This document shows, piece after piece, positions 52,201 through 61,200 of a DNA stretch of 64,000 nt (positions within the stretch are counted from its first letter, which is position 1; every line of letters starts with the position of its first letter). Location of the stretch: assembly GCF_006716565.1 (NCBI RefSeq), contig NZ_VFPG01000001.1:5890001-5954000 (forward strand), written 5' to 3'. A program made the translations under genes and the position numbers. The DNA is from Nocardia bhagyanarayanae (GTDB taxonomy: Bacteria; Actinomycetota; Actinomycetes; Mycobacteriales; Mycobacteriaceae). The notes under the pieces are model-generated. The model saw only the letters and a program-made list of their open reading frames with translations, was not told the origin of the DNA and ran no database searches.

Positions 52201-55200
52201 AACTCGATTGGCCGGGCAGGCCGACCACCGCGGACGCCGAGGAGAACAGCAGGAAGAACCGCAGTGCGCGCGGTGCGGTCAGCTCGTGCAGATGCCAGGC
52301 GCCGTGCAGTTTCGGCGCGAACACCCGGCCCAGTCGCGTCGCGGTCTGCTCGGCGATCACCCCGTCATCGAGCACACCCGCCAGGTGAACCACGCCGGCC
52401 AGCGGTGGGAGTTCACGGTCGATCCAGTCCAGTGTGGCCGCTACCGCAGCACGGTCGGCCACGTCGAGGGCGCGGACTTCGACACGCGCGCCACGTGCCC
52501 TGAGTTCGGTGATCAGCTGGATTGCCGTGGCGTCCGGTGCGCCCCGACCGGCCAGGACCAGGCTGCGGGTGCCGCGGTCGACCAGCCAGCGGGCCAGTGC
52601 CCGGCCGATTCCGCCCAGTCCCCCGGTGATCAGCACCGTCTGCGCGGTGGCCGCGTCGAGGAAACCGTCCTGTCCCGGTCGGTGTTGCTGTGCCGGAACA
52701 AGCCGCGGCAGCAGCCGTCTTCCGCCACGCAGCGCGAGCTGCCGGTGCGGTGCGGTCGCGAGTATTTCGGCGACGACGGCGTCCGCGTCCGCTGCCGATT
52801 GTTCGTCGAGATCGATGATCCGGCAGCCGATTTCATGCTGCTCTAGTTGCGCGCTCCGGGCAAAGCCCCAGACTGCGGCTTGGTCCGGCGCGACCCGATC
52901 GGACGTGTCCACTCGCTGCCCGTTGCGGGTGAGCAACCACACCGCGGGTTCGCCGGTGAGGGCCGCGGCCTGCACGAGGTGCAGTGCGCCGACGACCGCC
53001 TGCTGAGCCCGATCCGGCGTCGCGGCATCGGTCTCGACCACCGGTGTCGTGTAGACGATGCCGCGCAGCGGCGTCCGCCCGTCCCCTGCCGCACCGAGCA
53101 AGGCCCGCACCGCCGCCGGTACCCCGAGGTCGACGTCGAACTCGTCGTCCGCGCGGAACCCGAACCCGCTGCCGGGCCGCGCCACCGCGCATTGCGCGCC
53201 CGAGGCCCGCAGGCGAGCCGCGATAGCGTCGCCCGGTCCGTCCGCGGCGCCGACGACGAGCCAGCGGCCCACCGCGGCGCCGGATGCGACCGGCCCGGCG
53301 TCCTGCCAGGCCATCCGGTAGACATCCCGGAGCGCCGCGTCGCCGCGCGTACGTTCGGTGGCCATCCGCATCACTCGCAGACCGTCCGCGATCAGCACCG
53401 GAGCACCCTCCTCGTCGAGCAGTCGAACCTCGGCGACACACAGCTGTGGCGTCTGCTCGAGGACGCGCACATGGCCGAATCGGACTCGCCCACCCACGGC
53501 TCCAACGCTCACCCGATCGATGGCAAGGGGCACCCAGGTGTGCCGCTCCCCGGTCTGCGGCGCCATCGCGGCATAGGTCGCCTGGAAGGCCGCATCGAGC
53601 ACGGCAGGATGCACCATGTCGGCGCCGGGATCGGTATCGGGATCCGACAGCCTGACCACGGCTTCTCGATCACCGGTCCGGACCTCGACGACGCGCCGGA
53701 ACGCGGGACCGTAGTGCAGACCGGCCGCGGCGAGCATCTGATAGAAGTCGTCGGCGGATTGCCATGCGGCGCAACGATTCAGCAGATCGGCGAGGGTGAC
53801 TTCGGCGGCGGTTCGGATGGCGGCGGTGCTGACCTGCGCACGGGCGTGGGTGCGCCAGCCGTCCGCCGTTCGGCTCGCGACCTCCACGGCGAGACCATCG
53901 GGTTCGGGCGCGAACCGCACCTGAACGGGATGGTCCTTCGTGATCGTCAGACCGCTGGCGATCACGAGATCCTCGATCGCGACGACCTCGGCGCCGGTCA
54001 CCTCCCGCGCCGTCGCCACGATGGTGGCGACGAACCAAGCGGCGGGAACCACCACATCGCGATCGACCACGTGATCGGCCAGATAGTGCGGTGCGGCCGG
54101 GGCGAGGGTCAGGGCGAAATGCGTGGAATCCCCCGGCAGATCGAGGCGACGCGGGACGTACGGAAGCGGCGCGTTCACTCCCGTTGCCTGCGCGGTAGCG
54201 GTCGATCGACGACCGGCATCTCCGGGGCGGTGCGTGGTCGCGTCGTGTTCGTCCGAGCCGAGCGCCCGCGTCCTCTGCGGCTGATCGGCCCAGTAGCGCT
54301 GCCGTTGGAAAGGGTAGGTCGGAGCGAGTACCCGTCGCCGTGCGTGCGGCCGGTGCACGCGTTCCCAATCGATGGTCACGCCGCCGACATAGAGCTGCGC
54401 CAGCGCATTCGCCGTCATCTCCCGGTCGTCGCGGCCGCGACGCAGTGCCGCGACAAACCTCGCGGTGGTCTCGATCGCACGACCGCCCAGCGTGGAAAGT
54501 GTCGGCTGCGGCCCTATTTCGAGGAATGCGCCGATACCGAGTTCCGCGAGGGCCCGCATCCCCTCGGCGAAGCGAACCGGCTGCCGAGCATGTGTCGCCC
54601 AGTACTCTGCGGTGAGCTCTCCGGCGCACAAAGGTGCGCCGGTGACATTCGAGATCAGCGGGATCGCGGGGTCCCGCCACACGACGCGCCGGGCGGCATC
54701 GGCCAGATCGTCGAGAATCGGGTCCATCAGCGGTGAATGGAACGCATGCGACACATCGAGGGTGCTCGCGCGAATTCCCGCTGCTGCCACATCATCGCGC
54801 AGCAGTTCGAGTGAGCGGCGCGGTCCGGCGACGACGATCTGAGCCGGGCTGTTGAATCCGGCGATCGCCACCGCGGGCTCGTAGCGTTCGAGCAGCCGGG
54901 CGATCGTCGCCGGATCGGCCTCGACCGCCAGCATCGCGCCGCCATCCGGCAGGCTCTGCATCAGTCTGCCGCGGACGGCGATCAACCGCAGCGCATCGTC
55001 TACCTGCATCGCGCCTGCCGCGCACGCGGCCACATATTCGCCGACACTGTGGCCGAGCACCGCGGCGGGCGTAATCCCCCAGTCACGCCACATCTCCCAC
55101 AGTGCCCACTCCACCGCGAACAGCACCGGCTGGGTGAACACAGTCCGGCTGAGGACCTCCGCGGACCCACGGTCGGCGTACAAGGCATCGAGAAGTCCGA

Positions 55201-58200
55201 TACCGTCCGCGATCGGACCCAGGACATCATCGCAGTGCCGCAGCGCCCGCCGGAACACCGGTTCGGACTCGAACAACCCCCGGGCCATACCCGGATATTG
55301 CGATCCCTGCCCGGTGAACAGCAGTGCGACCTTCGGTGCGGCCGAGGTCCGCTCGACCCGGCCGCGCACTGCGGACCGCATATCCGCTGCCGCAGCGCGC
55401 AATCGAGCGGCGGCGGCGTCCGCCGTCTCGGCGACCACCGCCAGGCGCTCCTCGAAGTGGGTGCGCGCGCTCGCGGCGGTGTAGGCGAAATCGGCGAGCT
55501 CGCCACCACTCCCACCCAACCGGTCCGCCCAGCGCTTCGCCGACTCGACCAGTGCGACGTCGTCACGTGCCGACAGCACCAGTACCTGCGGTGCCGAATC
55601 AGACGGGGTGCGAGCCGGTTCCGGTGCGGGCTGCCGCAGAATGAGGTGTGCATTGGTACCGCTCATTCCGAAGGAGCTGATACCGACCGTGCGGCTATGA
55701 CCGGTCTCCGGCCACGCACGCGGCTCCCGCACAACCTCCAGCGGCAGCGCCGACCAGTCGATCAGTGGATTCGGCGTGTGGAAATGCAGGCTCGGCGGGA
55801 TCTTCGCGTGCTGCATCATCAGCACGGCCTTGATCACACCGGCGACACCGGCCGCCGCTTCGGTGTGCCCGATGTTGGTCTTGACCGAACCGATCAGCAA
55901 TGGCGCGGCGCGGTTCTCGCCGTAGACCTCGGCAAGCGCCGTCGCCTCGATCGGATCACCCAACGGTGTGCCGGTGCCGTGAGCTTCCACGTAGTCGACC
56001 TCATCGGGTCGAATTCCGCCCTGTGCCAAAGCATCGCGGATGACCCGCTGCTGGGCCGGTCCGTTGGGCGCGGTGAGCCCATTGGACCGGCCGTCATGAT
56101 TCACCCCGATGCCATGAACAACCGCGAGCACCCGGTCGCCGTGCCTGCGGGCCGCGGACAGCCGCGTCAGCACCAGGACACCGCAACCGTCCGCGCGGAC
56201 ATAGCCATTGGCATCGGCGTCGAATGCCCGCGAACGGCCGTCGGGCGACAACGACGCGAGACGGCAGAACCCAATCGTGGTCTCCGGGGCCAGCTGCAGA
56301 TTGACGCCGCCCACCAGTGCCAGATCGCAGCGCCCCGCCCGCAGGCCGTCCCACGCCGACTGCACGGCGACCAGCGACGAGGAGCACGCCGTGTCGAGGG
56401 TGATCGCCGGACCCTGCAACCCGAGCGCGTAGGCCACCCGCCCGGCTGCGACGCTCGGCGCCGAACCGATCACCGAGTAGGCGCCGATCGAAACCGGATC
56501 CGTTGCCTGTGTCGGTGTTCCGGCGTACTCACTGAAGCACAAGCCGACGAACACCCCGGTCCGGCTGCCCGCCAAACTGCCCGGCGCCCGTCCGGACCGC
56601 TCCAGCGCCTCCCAGCTCGTCTCCAGGAGCAGCCGCTGCTGTGGATCCATGGCCTTGGCCTCGGCCGCGCCGATGCCGAAGAAGGCGGGATCGAATTCGT
56701 CGGCGCCGTCGACGAATCCACCCCACCGCGTGTACATCGTGCCGAGGGCGGCGGGGTCCGGGTCGTAGAAGGCGTCGACGTCCCACCGCTGCGGCGGCAC
56801 CTCGGTGATCGCGTCCCGGCCCGCCCACAGCATGTCCCAGAACTCCTCCGGGGTACGGACGCCACCCGGGAACCGGCAGGCCATGCCGACGATAACGATC
56901 GGGTCGTCGTCCTCCTCGCCGATGCGCGCGGCGGCAGGGGCGTCTCGGTCGTGACGGACGGCGCTCGCGACCCGGTAACCGCTCTTCGGGCGTTCGGGGT
57001 GACCTGCACGGTCCGAATGATCGACCTGACCTGCACCGTTCGAGTCGTTGAGCCGGTATTCGCTCTTCGGGCGGTCGAGATGATCCGCACGGTCCGAATG
57101 GTCGACCTGACCCGCACCGTTGGAGTGATTGATCCGGTAGTCAGTATCCTTGTGCTGCAACAACTTCGCGATATCGCGCACGGTCGGATAGTCGAAGACG
57201 AGTCCGACGGGTAGAGGTGCGCCGATCTCAGCTGCCAACGCGGCGCGCAACTCCATCCCGGTGAGCGAGTCGACACCGATGTCGTGCAACGGCATATCGG
57301 GATCGATTTCGGTGGTCCGATCGAGTACGCGCATCACGACTCGCTGCACAACCGCTATCCAGGGAGCCGTATCGCTCTGAGTATCAGTGCTTCCCGAAGG
57401 ATTCCGCCCCGCCGTCTGCCGCGAAGTGGTATCAGCACCGGTAGGTTGCGTGTCTCGCATCGACTCCCGTTTCGCTTCCATGGCTGTACCGCGGCCCGGA
57501 TAAGCGCGGTACCAACGATCGGCCGCGAAATCGAAGACGCCGGGACAAGGACTGTCGACCGTCAGCAATCGGTCCAACGCCGCGGTGGCGTCCGTCGCAC
57601 GCAGCGGCGGCAGCCCCCGCCGATCGAGTCGCCGCGTGAGCTCGGGTCGCCCCGCGGCCATCCCGACATCGGCAAAGGGTCCCCACGCGATGCTCAGCGC
57701 GGGCAGCCCGTCGGCGCGCCGCCGCCACGCCAATGCGTCCAGTGCCGCGTTGGCGGCGGCATAGTTCGCCTGCCCCGGAGTGCCGAGCCAACCCGCGACC
57801 GACGAATAGGTGATGAACAGGTCCAGTTCCATGCCGCGTGTCAACTCGTCCAGGTGTCGGGCCGCACGGTATTTCGGTCCGAGGACGGCCTGGAAGCGAG
57901 GCCAGGACAAGTCGGTGACGACACCGTCGTCGAGCACGCCCGCGCAATGGATAACGCCACGCAGCGGTGGCAACCCCGATTCGTCGATCTCGGCCAGCAG
58001 CTCCGCCACCGCTTCCCGGTGCGCGACGTCGACTCGACGGGACACCACGCGTACGCCGTCGGCACGCAGCGAAGCCATGAGCCGTTCACCCGCGTCGTCC
58101 GGTCCGCGCCTGCCGACCAGCAGCAGCGTGCGCGCCCCGTGTGCGGCGAGCCACCGTGCCGCTGCCGCGCCGAGTCCGCCGAATCCCCCCGTGACCAGGT

Positions 58201-61200
58201 AGGTGCCGGTGCCCACGACGGTTCGGGCGCCGTCGGTAGCCTCATGGGTGGTCTTGCCTCGCACCACAATCGGGCTCGCGTGATGACGCTGCCACAAGGC
58301 ACTGAACGCGGTCTCCGCGTCGTCCGCCTCGTGCACCGCCGGTTGCCAGGCGGCCAACGTACCGTTGCCGAGCAGTTCCAGCACCGTGCGCAAGATCGTG
58401 CCCAGACGTTCCGGACCGGCCGAAGCCGGGTCGACCACTCGGTAATCGATGCCGTGCCCGGCCGGTCCGCCGTGCTCTCGCCGAGACTGACCTGGATCAT
58501 CGATGTCGATGAATCGGCCGCGCGGGCCGACGATTTCCGCGGCACGCGTGGTGAACTCACCGGCGATCGCGTTGAGGACGATATCGGCTCCCCGGCCGTC
58601 GGTGAGCGCGTGGAGTTGGTCGGCGAGGCCGTGCACGCGCCAGGTGTCGACCTGCGGGATATCGAGTCCGACGCCCGCCGCCCATCGACCGAGGGCGCGG
58701 GTGCCGAGCACGTGCGCCCCCGCCCACGCGGCCAACCGCACCGCCGCCATGCCGATTCCGTCCGCGGGAGCGTGCACCAGCACGTGTTCGCCCGCGCGCA
58801 GACCCGCCACCTCGAACAGTCCGTACCACGCGGTAACGAACGCGGCCGGGATGCTCGCGCCTTCGGTGAACGTCATCCCCTCGGGCAGCGGAGCCACCAG
58901 CAGGTGGTCCACCGTGACGTAGCGCGCGAAACTACCACTCGCCAATGCCACCACGCGATCACCGACGCGGAATTCGGTGACGCCGTCGCCCAGCGCGGTG
59001 ACATAGCCCGAGCATTCCAGACCGAGCGGCGCGGGGGCGTCCGGGTGAGTGCCCAACGCCAGCCATAGGTCACGGGCGTTCAGACCGGTGGCTTCGACCG
59101 CGATTTCCACTTCGCCCGCCTCAGGCGCGGGACGGGCGGTCGAATCCCAGTGCAGTCGGCCGAGATCACCGGATCGGTGGGCCCCCAGGCGGTAGTTGGC
59201 CGCCACATCCGAATCCACCACTCCGTCCGCCAGACGGGCGGCGAGCCACCGACCATCCCGGACGGCGAGTTCACGGTCTTCGATCCCGGTGACCAAGCCA
59301 TCGATGACCAGCGCCACGTCGACGGCACGGTCCGCCTCCAGATCGACCAACCGACAACCGAATTCGGGACGCTCCGTGGCGAGGGCGCGCCCCAGCCCCC
59401 ACATCAATGCCTGCTCGGGGTCGGGGCGGTCGAAGTTCGAGACTCGTTGGGCACCCACGGTGAACAAACACAGCGTGGACGGCACGCGACCGACACCGTC
59501 CAGTGAGCGAGCGAGCCGCAGCACAGTGCCGACCCGGACCGCCGCGGAACCGGTGGTCCACGCGTAGGCGATGCCACCCAACGGTGCTCCGGCGAGGAAC
59601 TCCTCGAGGTCCGCCTCGGCGGGATCGACCGACAGCCCTCGGCCGAGAACATCTTCCGGGCGAACCACGCGTGTCCGGATATTCCGCGCCGACAGCCCGG
59701 CGGCGACGGCATCCCCCGCCGGTCCGTCGCTGAACACCAGCCATCGACCTGCCGAGTCCTGGCCTGTGGAGAACTGTTCACCGATCGGTGTCCACTCGAG
59801 ATGATGGAGCAGCCGATCGACCTGGGCTGCCGCCTGCTCGGGACCAACGGACTCCACGTGCACGCCCGAGGTTCGCCTCACCCGTGGGGTGTCGGTACCC
59901 CCGGCCGCAATGAGGCACGCGCCGCCGATCGTCGCGATCGTGCGTCCGGCACTGTCGATCAGCATCGCGTCACCAGCGATCACTCGCTCGCTGCGATCGG
60001 TCACCCTAACGTGGCAGCGGAGACTGTCGCCGACGGCAACCGCACTGCTGGACACCGTGATTCGATCAATCGAAGCAGGCAGAAACAGCCCGTCCGGATC
60101 GGCGGTCAACACGATGCTGTGCAAACAGGCATCGAGCAGAACCGGATCGAGCGAACCCGACTCGCTCGTAGCGAACGACCGCAGCGAGGTCTCGGATTCG
60201 GTGGCGCTGATCCGCCGGAACTCGGCGGCGCACCGGTAGTCCTCGCCCAACCACAGACCCAGCTCCGACACCCTGTCGTAGTAGGAAGGCCAGACCGCGA
60301 GAGCCTCCGCGCTGTCGACGTAGTCGCCGCCGCGATACGGAACAGACCCCGCATCGCCGCCGATCGCCCGCAACGCCGCCCGAGCGAAGGTGGTCGGTTC
60401 ACCGCCGCCGGAGTCACTGAGGAACCGCACTTCGTATCCGCTCGCCGCAGGCTCCATCTGCACCTCGATCGCACTGGCGGACCGGACCGCGAGCGGCGAG
60501 GTCAGCCTCAGCCGGGTGACCTCCCACCGATCGGCACCGGGCAGTTCAGCCGCGATCCCGGCGAGTTGCGCGCCCATCCAAGCGGCGGGAACCGTTGGCA
60601 CACCGTGCAACCGATGGCCACTGAACATCCCGGGCTCGACCACCAACACGCTGGTCGACAACCCGCCGACCGGCGGTTCAGGCGCAACGTCATCGGCCGA
60701 CCCTTGGCGCGTCGGATTGTCGACCTGGCGCGAAGGGGCGCGGTCATGGACCGACCGCGGCAATGACAGATCACCGGGCGCGAGGTCATCGACTGGCCGC
60801 GAGGCCCCGAGGTCGAGCCAATGCCGCTTCCGCTGGAACGGATACGTCGGCAGTTCGATTCGCCGCCATGGTCGTTCGGAATACAATGTGTGCCAATCGA
60901 TATCGGCTCCTTCGACGTACCGGTGAGCTGTCGCCGCCGACTCGCCGGGGCCGGTGGACAGTTCCGCGACCGTGCCTGCGGCGCTGCTCCCGGTCGCCAC
61001 CGACTCGAGGGCCGCGCGCAGTTGTGCTGCGGTGTCGACGACGATCGCCACTCGGGCGGCGAAATGCGTGCGGCCGGTATTCGCCGAGGCGCAGAGGTCA
61101 CGAAGTCCGATGTCAGGGTGTTCGGTCAGGAAATCCAGGTATCGAGCGGCCAGGCCACGCAATGCGTCCGCACTCTTCGCGGACAGGGCCAGCAGGTGCT

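Noticed and set aside
56972..57133. CRISPR-like or regulatory DNA repeat
   Set aside because: Only two direct units of 81 bp without spacers, in frame within a coding region; it is a protein linker repeat.
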